A stretch of DNA of 41,458 nucleotides from Methanobacterium sp. Lineage in GTDB: Archaea; Methanobacteriota; Methanobacteria; Methanobacteriales; Methanobacteriaceae. This document shows, piece by piece, positions 33,841 through 41,458 of this stretch. Within the stretch, counting starts at the first letter, position 1. The number at the start of each line of letters is the position of its first letter. The notes below the pieces were generated by a model that made no database searches, was not told the DNA's origin, and saw nothing but the letters and a program-made list of their open reading frames with translations. The stretch covers positions 1-41,458 of the forward strand of contig PLTK01000083.1 of the NCBI GenBank assembly GCA_003164415.1, in the 5' to 3' direction. The position numbers and the translations under genes were made by a program.

Positions 33841-33907
33841 GTTATAGAAATAAAGTTTTTGAATGAATATAATGTTTCAACAGTATTTGAAGTTAATTGG
33901 AGGCAAT

Positions 33908-34087
33908 ATGACCATATACTATGGATCAAAGGAAGTTAAAATAATTCAAGATCTTGAAGGGGAAGATGTAAGAGTTCAATATGATGATATAGTGATGGAT
34001 GTACCAATTATTGAATTAGAAGCTGATGGAGGAATTAAAGAAGTTCATGATGTTGTTCATGAATTAAAAAGACAAAATAAGATTTGA
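33908..34087 (+). CDS. Small protein of 59 residues, hypothetical
   Basis: An acidic protein, strand-rich in the first half (TIYYGSKEVKIIQDLEGEDVR) with a terminal helix (GIKEVHDVVHELKRQNKI). Not recognised. The frame extends up to ATG 33863, but TTGGAGG (33897-33903) directly precedes ATG 33908 with four bases between, which I take as the start. Possibly cotranscribed with the gene at 33556. Confidence 0.6.
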   Translation: MTIYYGSKEVKIIQDLEGEDVRVQYDDIVMDVPIIELEADGGIKEVHDVVHELKRQNKI

Positions 34088-34397
34088 ATAATATTATTTT
34101 TATTCAAAATTAGTTAGATGTAAATATTTATCTAGATATCATCATATCAAGACTACGACAAATTTTTATTTAACTCATATAGGTTTAAGATTATATATCT
34201 TGAAATTCAAAATTATATAATATATTATTGTAAAATTTTTTAATTAAATAAAAATCAGTACAATAATAGATGGTTAGAACTGTAATAACACCTTTAAATA
34301 TAACTTAGAAGGTTATAATGAAAAGTCTTTCAAATGAATCAAAAAATTACCTGGAATTTATTAATAAAAATATATTTAATAATCGAGGTCTAAAAAA
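34088..34397. other. AT-rich spacer before the TIM-barrel gene
   Basis: No gene with strong support. A 34-codon ORF (34318-34422) has a weak AAGG site and overlaps the next gene by 25 bases; I do not call it. GAGGT (34385-34389) is the ribosome-binding site of the gene at 34398. Confidence 0.4.
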
Positions 34398-35528
34398 ATG
34401 GTTGTTAAAGGATTGTATGTAATTGAAAATTATCCATTTCCAGATTTTAAGGAACTGGAAATCAGGGGATTAACACATGTATTTTATTCGGACAGTTTTT
34501 TACTGAATAATTATAATACATGTAAAAACAATGTCAACGCTTTAATAGATGAAATGAAGGGAACAAAACTTGAATTGCACATTAATATAAATGCTTTTAA
34601 AGCCTCGGACCAATCCTCACTAGTTGATCCGGAGAATATGGATCATCGAAACAAGTTACAAACTGCTTTAACCCAATTATTATTGGATATACCAAAAATA
34701 GATGGGGTTATATTTGATGATTTCCATTGGCATATGTGGAGTGGCTACGATGTAAATCAACAGGCAGATATACTCTCTGAATTTGCTAAACAGATGGCAA
34801 CAGCAATTCATGATGTTGATCCATCTAAGAAACTATCTGCAGCAATACTCTGGACGTCTCCAACAATTAATTTAACAGCTGCTGAAGTGGATTATGTGAT
34901 GCCCAAAATATATCCCTCAAACAGTTCAGAAACAGCACTTTCTACAGCAATCAAGAATGTATTAGATGAAATTGACAATACCAAAATGGTTGTTAATTTA
35001 ATAACATACGATCCATCTGTAAAGTTGATTCCAAGAAGTTTATCATCTATTTATAATGAAATATCAACCATTATAAAAATTAACGGACCAAATTACAGTT
35101 TATATGCATCGCCATGGATCCCATATGGATTAGGATTTCCATCAGAAGACTATTCATTCACTGAGGTTAACGTGAATCTGAGTTTGGTCTCCCAACATAA
35201 GACAATATCCGAAAAATCAAGTAGAATAATAACCATAAGCTTTCTAGACCAAGATAATAACCCATTATCAGACGATCTTTTAAGTACTATTGTTGGAAAG
35301 TATAAAATAATTGATCAATCAACTGGAAAAGTTATAAAGGATTTTACAACCTTTATTCCAGATAGCTCAATCTTTGAACTAAACCTGTCAAGTGACGATA
35401 ATAGAATCATAAATCCCGATGTTTCCCAAGAAAATCATATAATTACAGTATCGGCTGTTTATGGTGATGGTAAAATAGAAAATGAAGAATTATCAGTAAC
35501 CATTATGAATTTAATGGGAATAAATTAG
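34398..35528 (+). CDS. TIM-barrel glycoside-hydrolase-like protein with C-terminal beta domain
   Basis: A 376-residue protein without signal peptide. Residues 1 to about 260 look like a glycoside-hydrolase-type TIM barrel: strand 1 KGLYVIENYPFPD, acidic strand ends in IDGVIFDDFHWHMW and AEVDYVMPKIYP. The last 100 residues form a likely beta-sandwich (SRIITISFLDQDNNPLSDD, then GKYKIIDQSTGKVIKDF). Such a C-terminus recalls phage baseplate or surface proteins, but no phage genes are nearby. Catalytic activity is not established. The start is supported by GAGGT eight bases before the ATG. Confidence 0.6.
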   Translation: MVVKGLYVIENYPFPDFKELEIRGLTHVFYSDSFLLNNYNTCKNNVNALIDEMKGTKLELHININAFKASDQSSLVDPENMDHRNKLQTALTQLLLDIPKIDGVIFDDFHWHMWSGYDVNQQADILSEFAKQMATAIHDVDPSKKLSAAILWTSPTINLTAAEVDYVMPKIYPSNSSETALSTAIKNVLDEIDNTKMVVNLITYDPSVKLIPRSLSSIYNEISTIIKINGPNYSLYASPWIPYGLGFPSEDYSFTEVNVNLSLVSQHKTISEKSSRIITISFLDQDNNPLSDDLLSTIVGKYKIIDQSTGKVIKDFTTFIPDSSIFELNLSSDDNRIINPDVSQENHIITVSAVYGDGKIENEELSVTIMNLMGIN

Positions 35529-35578
35529 GAGTTTAAATATTTAAAAATGAATTATTAAATAGTTACTATTTTTTTTTA

Positions 35579-36346
35579 TTAATTTATTTTTTTGGTAACC
35601 CACAGGATCATATTAGATAAAAGTTGTGGGTTTTCTGGATCCATCTCAGGATGTGGGCCACTTAAAATTACCCTTCCAGATCCATATGCTTCTCCAATTA
35701 TGGCAGGATAGTTAATATAACCCGTATTGTTATCTGCAAATGTAGCCATTATTACCTGAGAATTGTTAGTTGTCATAGCCGGACCACTATCCATATGTAT
35801 ATTGGTTAAAGAACTGTTCAGTATTTTATTTCCAAATGATGTTGATGATATTTGTAGTTGTCCTTCATAACCTTCACTTATAGTGTTTACATCGGGTGCC
35901 AGACCCCATCCTGCCTGTTGTCCTGTTATATAGTTAGATCCAGCATAAGCTCCTGCACATATACCAATATAAGCATTACCATTTGAAACAAATTGTTTTA
36001 TTGAATTTCCATCAATTTCATCGTTAGATAAATAGTCTGCTGCTTCACCACCAGGCATTATTAATACATTGTATCCCGTTAGAATATTTGAGTTTATTAC
36101 ACTACTGGTATTGTATACAAATTTATTATTTGAACTTATGTTTTGGTTGTTACTATCGTTCAGTGTGTCTTCAATACCTTCTACACTGCTTCCCATTACA
36201 CCATTACCATTGTATATTAATACTTTTGTAACAGAGCTTACGCTACTATTATTTGATTCTTTGTGGGCTAATAAATTGTCCATACCTGAAACAAATACAA
36301 CTAATAAAATTATAGCTAAAAAGACTAAGATAGTTTTATTCCTGAT
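35579..36346 (-). CDS. Exported BPL_N/glutamine-amidotransferase-like protein, start codon uncertain
   Basis: From ATG 36283 the frame encodes 234 residues of a class I amidotransferase-like fold (BPL_N type): VLIYNGNGVMGS, LIMPGGEAADYL, the nucleophile elbow YIGICAGAYAG and ILSGPHPEMDPE. Upstream in frame lies a perfect signal peptide (NKTILVFLAIILLVV, then VSG). It has no ATG, GTG or TTG; AGGGGGA (36354-36360) is seven bases before an ATC at 36344-36346, exactly where a start should be. The in-frame ATG 36350-36352 is followed at once by TAG. I show the longer form; the shorter start at 36283 lacks a ribosome-binding site and loses the signal. It is convergent with the TIM-barrel gene. Confidence 0.7.
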   Translation of the reverse strand: MRNKTILVFLAIILLVVFVSGMDNLLAHKESNNSSVSSVTKVLIYNGNGVMGSSVEGIEDTLNDSNNQNISSNNKFVYNTSSVINSNILTGYNVLIMPGGEAADYLSNDEIDGNSIKQFVSNGNAYIGICAGAYAGSNYITGQQAGWGLAPDVNTISEGYEGQLQISSTSFGNKILNSSLTNIHMDSGPAMTTNNSQVIMATFADNNTGYINYPAIIGEAYGSGRVILSGPHPEMDPENPQLLSNMILWVTKKIN

Positions 36347-36603
36347 CTACATATCCCCCTGAGATATTAGTAAACTTTTATTTATATATACCTCGATTAA
36401 TATATAATTTCTCTACAAATTTGGTGTTATTGATATTTAAAAGCAAATAAATTAAAAGAAATATTAATTATGTAGATATTATTATGATTGAACTGAGCCA
36501 AAAATTAAATTCTTTTTTAGGGATACTAAAATAAAATATTTATAATGTAATATATTTAAAGTCAATTTCATGTTATAATTACTCGAACAATTGGTTGAAA
36601 GTA
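36347..36603. other. AT-rich spacer
   Basis: It contains the ribosome-binding site and upstream region of the amidotransferase-like gene on the - strand, and AT-rich DNA after it. Nothing else is recognised. Confidence 0.4.
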
Positions 36604-36976
36604 TCAGAATTTAGATATATTTAGATCTTCTAACAGATGTTTGAATTTATTTTTTGTAATTTTAGCTGTGAATCCTCCAATAAGCATTAAAATCCAGGTA
36701 TAATCAAAAATGCAACTAAATTCAGTGACCTGAACCATATAATTTATCTATAAATAATTGATGGACAATTAGTATCATTGATACTCCTATCCCTGCAATT
36801 AAAGCTAATCTAGATTTTTTAATATTAGATATGTAAGTAGTTATATGACCTCCAACAGTAGAATACCCGCAAATATATAGGTTAAATCGGTTGCATTATT
36901 CGAATTAACCATTGTTACCAAAAAAAAGACCTATAACTGTTCCTAGCCCTAATAAAATACTGTATCTACTTTTCAT
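36604..36976 (-). pseudogene. Decayed small membrane-protein gene
   Basis: Reading the - strand across three to four frame changes gives a continuous hydrophobic protein: SRYSILLGLGTVIGLFFG, then FLVTMVNSNNATDLTYIFAG, then GGHITTYISNIKKSR and LIAGIGVSMILIVHQLFI, then NLVAFLIIPG, and WILMLIGGFTAKITKNKF to a TGA at 36604. The first break falls in a run of eight T (A at 36920-36927). AAGGA precedes ATG 36976, which overlaps the end of the DedA gene, so it was the third gene of that operon. Family not recognised; about four helices. Confidence 0.65.
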
Positions 36977-37619
36977 TGTTATTCCTTCTTGTGATATTTT
37001 TAAGTTTAGATTTTCCAACGTATTTATAAATTAGATAGATAATTATTCCTAGAATTCCTATTTCAATGATTATATCCAGTATATGAAAATATCCCTGAAT
37101 TATTCCCCAGTTTGGTCCTAGTTTAGTTCCGATATATCCCAAAGCAAAACTCCAGGGTAATGAACCAATAAATGTGTATGCCACGAACTTTTTAAGGTCC
37201 ATATGAGCTATTCCGGCGGGTAACGAAATGAATGTGCGTATGATTGGTAGGAATCTGCTTATTAAAACAGCTTCTCCACCGTATTTAAAAAACCATTTAT
37301 CTGCGAGTTCAAGTTTACTGTGTGTAATGAGGAGATATTTACCATATTTCTCTAATAATGGTCTTCCTCCCTTTAAACCTATAGAATATGCTATGAGGGA
37401 TCCTACAAGGTTACCAAATGCACCTACAATTGTTATTCCAATTAATGTCATGTTGGTGTTGCCCTGCCATACTACAAATCCACTAAAGGGCATTATAATT
37501 TCGCTTGGAATTGGGATACATGCACTTTCAAGTATCATTCCAATAAAAACTCCCCAGTAACCAAGATTACCAATTAAATTAATAACAAAATTACTAACAG
37601 ATCCAACTAGGCTAATCAT
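36966..37619 (-). CDS. DedA family membrane protein
   Basis: A 217-residue DedA (SNARE-associated/VTT domain) protein. Family marks: LESACIPIPSEIIMPFSGF near residue 30, the GGRPLLEKYGKYLL stretch, and SRFLPIIRTFISLPAGIAHM with the conserved F/P-x-x-R-T. Some DedA proteins (UptA, PopT) translocate undecaprenyl phosphate across the membrane. GGAGG about nine bases before ATG 37619 supports the start. It lies 33 bases after the PAP2 gene on the same strand, so the two form an operon. Confidence 0.93.
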   Translation of the reverse strand: MISLVGSVSNFVINLIGNLGYWGVFIGMILESACIPIPSEIIMPFSGFVVWQGNTNMTLIGITIVGAFGNLVGSLIAYSIGLKGGRPLLEKYGKYLLITHSKLELADKWFFKYGGEAVLISRFLPIIRTFISLPAGIAHMDLKKFVAYTFIGSLPWSFALGYIGTKLGPNWGIIQGYFHILDIIIEIGILGIIIYLIYKYVGKSKLKNITRRNNNEK

Positions 37620-37652
37620 ATAGAAATATCCTCCAATACATATTTATCGTCC

Positions 37653-38219
37653 CTATCCCGTTAATTTACCATAAATTTGTTTGATCAAATTGTTTAATGG
37701 GTTAAATCTTTCTTTAAAATAGAAGATTAGTACTGAACTTATTATAGCAACGACAACCGAACCGAAAATGTCGAATGGGAAATGTATCCCGCTGAACACC
37801 CTTGCAAACCCCCCAACAAGACCGAGTATTAAAATTATCAAACCGTAAAACCTTGTTTCCTTGAAATATATTAACATCAAGGCAATAGAAACCATTAATG
37901 TGGTGTGATCAGATGGGAATGAACTATCTGTTTGATATTGAAACAGCTGAGTTCCCAAATGCAACATTGAAGGTCGAGGATGAAAATAGACCAGACCAAT
38001 CAGATAATTTATTATAAGTCCAACTATACCTGCGTAAACACTGTAAAGCAAAATCGCATGTGTACTGTCGCCTTTCCTAATCCAAAGATACACCAAGAAC
38101 AGAATTACCACTACAGGCATATATTCTGCTGCTAATACAGCTATTGAGTCAAAAATTGGATTTATACCAGCATATTGATTTATTAATTGGAATAGGGCGA
38201 TGTTTATTTGTTCTATCAT
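37653..38219 (-). CDS. PAP2-family membrane phosphatase
   Basis: A 188-residue, six-helix phosphatase with the three PAP2 motifs: HPRPS (motif 1), SFPSDHTT (motif 2; PSDH for the common PSGH) and ARVFSGIHFPFDIFGS (motif 3, catalytic His). Such enzymes of the BcrC/PgpB kind dephosphorylate polyprenyl diphosphates or other lipid phosphates. The DedA gene downstream supports a role in carrier-lipid recycling. ATG 38219 is preferred over TTG 38228, since GAAG lies nine bases upstream; the signal is weak. Confidence 0.9.
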   Translation of the reverse strand: MIEQINIALFQLINQYAGINPIFDSIAVLAAEYMPVVVILFLVYLWIRKGDSTHAILLYSVYAGIVGLIINYLIGLVYFHPRPSMLHLGTQLFQYQTDSSFPSDHTTLMVSIALMLIYFKETRFYGLIILILGLVGGFARVFSGIHFPFDIFGSVVVAIISSVLIFYFKERFNPLNNLIKQIYGKLTG

Positions 38220-38575
38220 AAAATTCAACTTCGATAAGTTTTACAAGATTAATCCTTTATATATAACTCTATAAATTATCTAAAATGTTGGAATACAAAT
38301 TATAAACCATATAAATTTCAGAAATTTAGAATAGCGTTATATATACACTTCGTGGATTATAATATGACAATTTATATTTAAGTATTTATGCCGGAGTTAC
38401 ACCCCAATCTAACCCGACTCGAACTGCCGTGAATATATTTTTATAATGAAAATGTAAAAATTAAACTGTAATTCGTATCAATTGGGGTGAAATGAACTAT
38501 ATATAGAATGATAATCTGTGGAAAATAATTCATTATTTTATAATTTTGAATAAAAAAAATTATATGGGAAGATAC
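38220..38575. other. Spacer with a 42-base G+C-rich island
   Basis: The region is strongly AT-rich apart from 38390-38431, which is about 60% G+C (25 of 42 bases). CGGAGTT (38392-38398) can pair with AACT-G-CCG (about 38422-38429) with one bulged base, leaving a 23-base loop. It may be a small structured RNA or a transcript end or leader for the PAP2 gene. No tRNA can be folded from it. Confidence 0.35.
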
Positions 38576-38905
38576 TTAATCCCACGTTATTTTAAAAAGG
38601 ATTATCAATGCAACTAATTGAGCTAAAGTAACTAAAAGTAGGATTGAATAAATTTCAGCTCCACCTATTTCATGAATTTCAATACCTAAAAGTAAAAATA
38701 CTGCTAAAGCTATTATTGCGAGTATATTCTGGATTAATAGAATCAATGCAAAATATAGGAGTCCTATAGTAAATTTGGATTTTAATTGTTTGTAACTGTT
38801 CCAGTAGAAATATAATAATCCTGATAATATACCTACGTTTGCAATTCCAATTATGATGGATGCAGAAATTATTATCCTGTTTAAAAATGCTAATTCTAAC
38901 GTCAT
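38576..38905 (-). CDS. Small membrane protein of the winged-helix module, copy 2 (intact)
   Basis: A 109-residue protein with about four helices, IISASIIIGIANVGILSG first, then YFYWNSYKQLKSKFTIGLLYFA and two further segments to IILFKITWD. It is the full-length paralogue of the frameshifted gene at 15071-15375. It starts 37 bases downstream of its winged-helix partner. GAGGTAAAAATG gives GAGGT five bases before ATG 38905. Function unknown; a membrane sensor working with the regulator is a reasonable guess. Confidence 0.72.
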   Translation of the reverse strand: MTLELAFLNRIIISASIIIGIANVGILSGLLYFYWNSYKQLKSKFTIGLLYFALILLIQNILAIIALAVFLLLGIEIHEIGGAEIYSILLLVTLAQLVALIILFKITWD

Positions 38906-38942
38906 TTTTACCTCTATATCTTAATATATACTTCAAAAATAT

Positions 38943-39233
38943 CTATTTTTCTATAAAATTATCCCATATTTCTTGGAAAATACCATAATTATTCTCAACT
39001 TCATCTGTGAGAAAATATAATTTACTATAAGAATCTCCGGTAGGTTTTATCACATTATTTTCTTCTAAAATTTTAATATGATGCCTAATAGTTTTATAAT
39101 CTAGATCCAACTCTTTTGAAAGTTGATGGGCGTTGTATGGTCTCTCATTGAGCTTCTTAATAATTCTGGCACGATTAATTCCCCCTCGTTTACCAGTTAT
39201 CAGCCACCAGAGCAGTTTCTCCAAATGTTTCAT
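38943..39233 (-). CDS. Winged-helix transcriptional regulator (ArsR-like), copy 2
   Basis: A 96-residue DNA-binding protein: GKRGGINRARIIKKL, then YNAHQLSKELDLDYKTIRHHI (recognition helix), ILEENNVIKP, and a wing ending YFLTDEV. Paralogous over its whole length to the protein at 14778-15074, and like it placed directly before a small membrane-protein gene. GTTTAC-AAA-GTAAC, a short imperfect dyad, lies about 25 to 40 bases before the ATG, close to a TATA-like TTTTTATAAAT; it may be the binding site of the regulator. Confidence 0.86.
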   Translation of the reverse strand: MKHLEKLLWWLITGKRGGINRARIIKKLNERPYNAHQLSKELDLDYKTIRHHIKILEENNVIKPTGDSYSKLYFLTDEVENNYGIFQEIWDNFIEK

Positions 39234-39608
39234 ATACTCATCCTAGATTTATAAAAAGGTTACTTTGTAAACTAATTTATGGTCCATAACACATTAAAAG
39301 ATACCTTTAACTATCAAATACAAAACCAGATATAATATGTGTAGAACATTGATTTATTATTCGGGTATATGATCCGAAAAATTTTTACTAAAATTCAAAA
39401 GTCTAATTCTTCTATAAATTAAATTCTCCGAATTAATATTGTTTATTATCAATTATGATTCTCATTAATCCATTAATCCATGATTATAGGACGGTATATG
39501 AGGATTTAAATTAGAAAATTTTGTATTAAAAAAAAAAAGATTTTAAATCAATAAATTAATTATCGAAATAGCTATTTTAACTGGTTAATACGGGTAGAAA
39601 TAATGATT
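39234..39608. other. AT-rich spacer, promoter of winged-helix copy 2
   Basis: Besides the GTTTAC-AAA-GTAAC dyad near 39259-39272, a short dyad TTCGG/CCGAA (39360-39378) is seen. No ORF or RNA is recognised. The run of ten or so A near 39528-39539 adjoins the end of the receiver gene and is T-rich on its transcript, so it is a likely terminator. Confidence 0.4.
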
Positions 39609-40007
39609 TTAGCTTTCCTTAAATTTTTTCTGTTTGTAAATGGCCATCTGTATGGCTGCATGAAGTCCAACACTATCAAAGGGTTTGGTTATGTAACCCG
39701 CCGGTTGTGTTAATGATGCTCTTTTTAATATTTCATCATCATAATAGGCTGTTAAATATATGAATGGGACGGAGTAAAGTTCACTTATCTGTTGTGCTGT
39801 TTCAATTCCATCCACCTCACCTGTAAGTATTATATCCATTAAAATTAGATCGGGTTTTATTTCACCTGTTTTTTTCAGAGCGTCATTACCATTGCCTGAA
39901 ATACCAATCACTTCGTAACCCAAATCTTCTAATCGTTGCTTAATATCATCAGCAACTATGCGTTCATTTTCAACAATTAAAATCTTCGGACTTAACAATC
40001 GTATCAC
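39609..40007 (-). CDS. Stand-alone response-regulator receiver protein
   Basis: A 132-residue CheY-like protein consisting only of a receiver domain. It keeps the acidic pair (IVENERIVADD), the phospho-acceptor Asp in PDLILMDIIL, the Thr in FIYLTAY and the Lys in YITKPFD. No output domain is fused. Single receivers of this type in methanogens often serve HisKA_2 kinases, but no kinase is adjacent; the kinase at 8017-11352 is the only one in the window. Start is GTG 40007 or TTG 39998; GTGAT before the latter may be a ribosome-binding site. Confidence 0.9.
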   Translation of the reverse strand: MIRLLSPKILIVENERIVADDIKQRLEDLGYEVIGISGNGNDALKKTGEIKPDLILMDIILTGEVDGIETAQQISELYSVPFIYLTAYYDDEILKRASLTQPAGYITKPFDSVGLHAAIQMAIYKQKKFKES

Positions 40008-40529
40008 ATCTTAAAATGTAGTTGGACAAAAATTTTCTAAATATTAATTATGTAAATTATTAGATATCAATTTATAGATCAAATGTCTCGCAAATTAGAT
40101 ATAAATTAACATTTTATAATGAAACAATTAATTTACCGGGAGAATAAATACAATAAATCAGAATCAAACCAAATTTTAAAAAATTATGAAGTAATATGTT
40201 TCTGTACAACATTTAAAATGGTTTAATATATATAAAAATTGTATTAAAATACGATTCAAATCTCTTTAAATAATAAAATATAAGATAGTTACATTACAAA
40301 AAATAAGTATTAAATTTTAGATCACATTAAAAATTCAAATTAAAATATGTTATTTTTATATCTAAACAGTCAATAGGGGCCAATCATACTATGGTCTTTA
40401 AATAAACAGCATTAAACCCTATAAAATAGAAATATTGACCATAATATTTAACAATTTTATGGATAGGTAAATATTTTTAAGGGTTTTTGGATAACACATT
40501 TAAAATAAAAAAAATAGGGGGATTTTTAT
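40008..40529. other. AT-rich upstream region of the glutamate decarboxylase gene
   Basis: No gene is seen in about 520 bases. TATGGTC (40390-40396) and GACCATA (40437-40443) form a perfect 7-bp inverted repeat about 90 bases before the start, placed where a regulator of the gad gene could bind. AGGGGGA (40516-40522) is its ribosome-binding site. Confidence 0.4.
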
Positions 40530-41458
40530 TTGCTATCGGATAAGAAAAATTTGGATAACTTAAGTAAGTCAGAAAGGGAACATACAACAACGTATGGTAG
40601 TCGTTATTTTACCAAAACAGTTCCCAAATATGTAATGCCCGTTAATGGTATGCCTGCAAGGGCAGCTTACCAGATTATACACGATGAACTGAATTTAGAT
40701 GGTAATCCTGCACTTAATTTAGCAAGTTTTGTTACAACATGGATGGAACCCGAAGCTGATAAGCTTATTATGGAAAGTATTGGAAAAAATTATGTTGACA
40801 ACGATGAATATCCCCAAACCCAGATAATACAAAACAGGGTAGTTAACATGCTAGCAAGACTTTTTAATGCTCCAAAAAAATGTAACTCAATTGGAAGCGG
40901 CACTATAGGCTCTTCAGAATCTATTATGCTCGGACTTCTAGCACATAAATGGACATGGAAGAAACGGAGAGAAGCTGAAGGTAAATCAACAGATAAACCC
41001 AATATTGTGATGGGGGCAGATGTTCATACAGTATGGGAGAAATTTGCAAGGTACTTCGATGTAGAACTCAAACTCATACCACTAAAAAAGAACATGTGTA
41101 AAACAACTGAAACTGAAATTACCAAGGTTATGTCATCATTCAGTTGTATAAGCGGTTTGGAAGAGGATATATATACAATAACAGCCGATGAAATCAAAGC
41201 CCTGGTAGATGAAAATACCATTGCAGTAGGTGCAGTGGCAGGAACAACATTCACAGGTCAAATGGATCCAATAGAAGAGATTAACACAGCCTTACTAGAA
41301 ATTAAGGAAGCTGAAGGTTGGGATATACCCATACATGTAGATGCTGCAAGCGGAGGTTTTGTTCTACCATTTCTTTATCCAGGGATAAAATGGGATTTCA
41401 GACTGGAACAGGTAAGATCCATAAATGTATCAGGCCATAAATATGGATTAGTATATCC
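40530..41458 (+). CDS. Glutamate decarboxylase (GadB type), 3' end beyond the window
   Basis: The frame opens at TTG 40530, eight bases after GGGGG (40517-40521), and runs without a stop to the window end (309 full codons). It is the PLP enzyme of the group II decarboxylases that makes 4-aminobutyrate and CO2 from glutamate. Seen: LDGNPALNLASF and EYPQTQIIQNRVVNML near the start, GSGTIGSSESIMLG for phosphate binding, HVDAASGGFVLPF with the PLP-ring Asp, and INVSGHKYGLVY, whose Lys304 binds PLP. Compared with E. coli GadB as I remember it, residues 190-214 are an extra segment (41097-41171). A role in acid tolerance or in amine synthesis is open. Confidence 0.92.
   Translation, partial: MLSDKKNLDNLSKSEREHTTTYGSRYFTKTVPKYVMPVNGMPARAAYQIIHDELNLDGNPALNLASFVTTWMEPEADKLIMESIGKNYVDNDEYPQTQIIQNRVVNMLARLFNAPKKCNSIGSGTIGSSESIMLGLLAHKWTWKKRREAEGKSTDKPNIVMGADVHTVWEKFARYFDVELKLIPLKKNMCKTTETEITKVMSSFSCISGLEEDIYTITADEIKALVDENTIAVGAVAGTTFTGQMDPIEEINTALLEIKEAEGWDIPIHVDAASGGFVLPFLYPGIKWDFRLEQVRSINVSGHKYGLVY

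Noticed and set aside
34318..34422. 34-codon ORF before the TIM-barrel gene
   Set aside because: It overlaps the next gene by 25 bases, has only a weak AAGG site, and its composition is that of random AT-rich DNA.
38390..38431. tRNA-like AGTTCGAGTC on the - strand
   Set aside because: The flanks do not pair as a T-arm (CGGCA against TCGGG), and no acceptor, D-arm or anticodon arm can be built around it.
1..41458. CRISPR array, insertion sequence or prophage
   Set aside because: No regularly spaced repeat, transposase, terminal inverted repeat, integrase or phage structural cluster was seen; the one phage-like domain at 34398 stands alone.

Overview
The window reads as chromosomal DNA of a methanogenic archaeon of the Methanobacteriales, most likely a Methanobacterium. 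Three things point there. The DNA is AT-rich, with long AT-rich spacers. Starts follow AGGTGAT or GGGGG Shine-Dalgarno motifs, often before TTG or GTG. The gene families are typical of the group: DUF5518, DUF4013, SpoIIM-like, archaeal TMEM175 and HisKA_2 multi-PAS kinases. The functional centrepiece is a complete methanol:coenzyme M methyltransferase set (mtaB, mtaC, ramA, mtaA; 20.1-26.1 kb). That suggests a mainly H2-using methanogen able to use methanol plus H2, as described for Methanobacterium lacus; the species is inference. No tRNA, rRNA, CRISPR array, insertion sequence or prophage was recognised.

Layout. 0.3-8 kb: a universal stress protein, a 14-helix MFS exporter, a DUF5518 membrane protein, a Fic-domain protein with an unusual active site, a zinc-ribbon membrane protein, TauE/SafE, TspO and an ICMT-like methyltransferase. 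8-14.5 kb: a 1111-residue sensor kinase, a membrane-anchored trypsin-like protease, DUF302 and an iron-sulfur aldo/keto reductase. 14.8-19 kb: a winged-helix/membrane-protein module whose second gene is frameshifted, an exported protein, a second zinc-ribbon protein joined to an M14-like domain, and a two-gene ABC transporter. 19-26 kb: slipin and the methanol cluster. 26.4-31.2 kb: two DUF4013 proteins, a 45-residue small gene, VOC, SGNH hydrolase and SpoIIM. 31.9-36.4 kb: an accessory stretch with a nuclease-fold protein, TMEM175, small orphan genes, a TIM-barrel protein and an exported amidotransferase-like protein with no canonical start codon. 36.6-39.2 kb: a leftward PAP2-DedA operon with a decayed third gene, then a second, intact copy of the winged-helix/membrane module. 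The end holds a lone receiver protein and the first two thirds of a glutamate decarboxylase.

How the genes fit together. MtaB moves the methanol methyl group onto the corrinoid of MtaC, MtaA moves it to coenzyme M, and RamA reactivates oxidised MtaC. An unrecognised 186-residue gene sits between mtaB and mtaA. mtaB has a tandemly duplicated ribosome-binding site and first codons, which creates a nine-residue leader ORF. PAP2 and DedA are plausibly partners in recycling polyprenyl-phosphate lipid carriers. Several paralogous pairs (zinc-ribbon proteins, winged-helix modules, DUF4013) and several small gene relics indicate duplication and decay. Domain assignments rest on motif recognition by eye; no database search was run.
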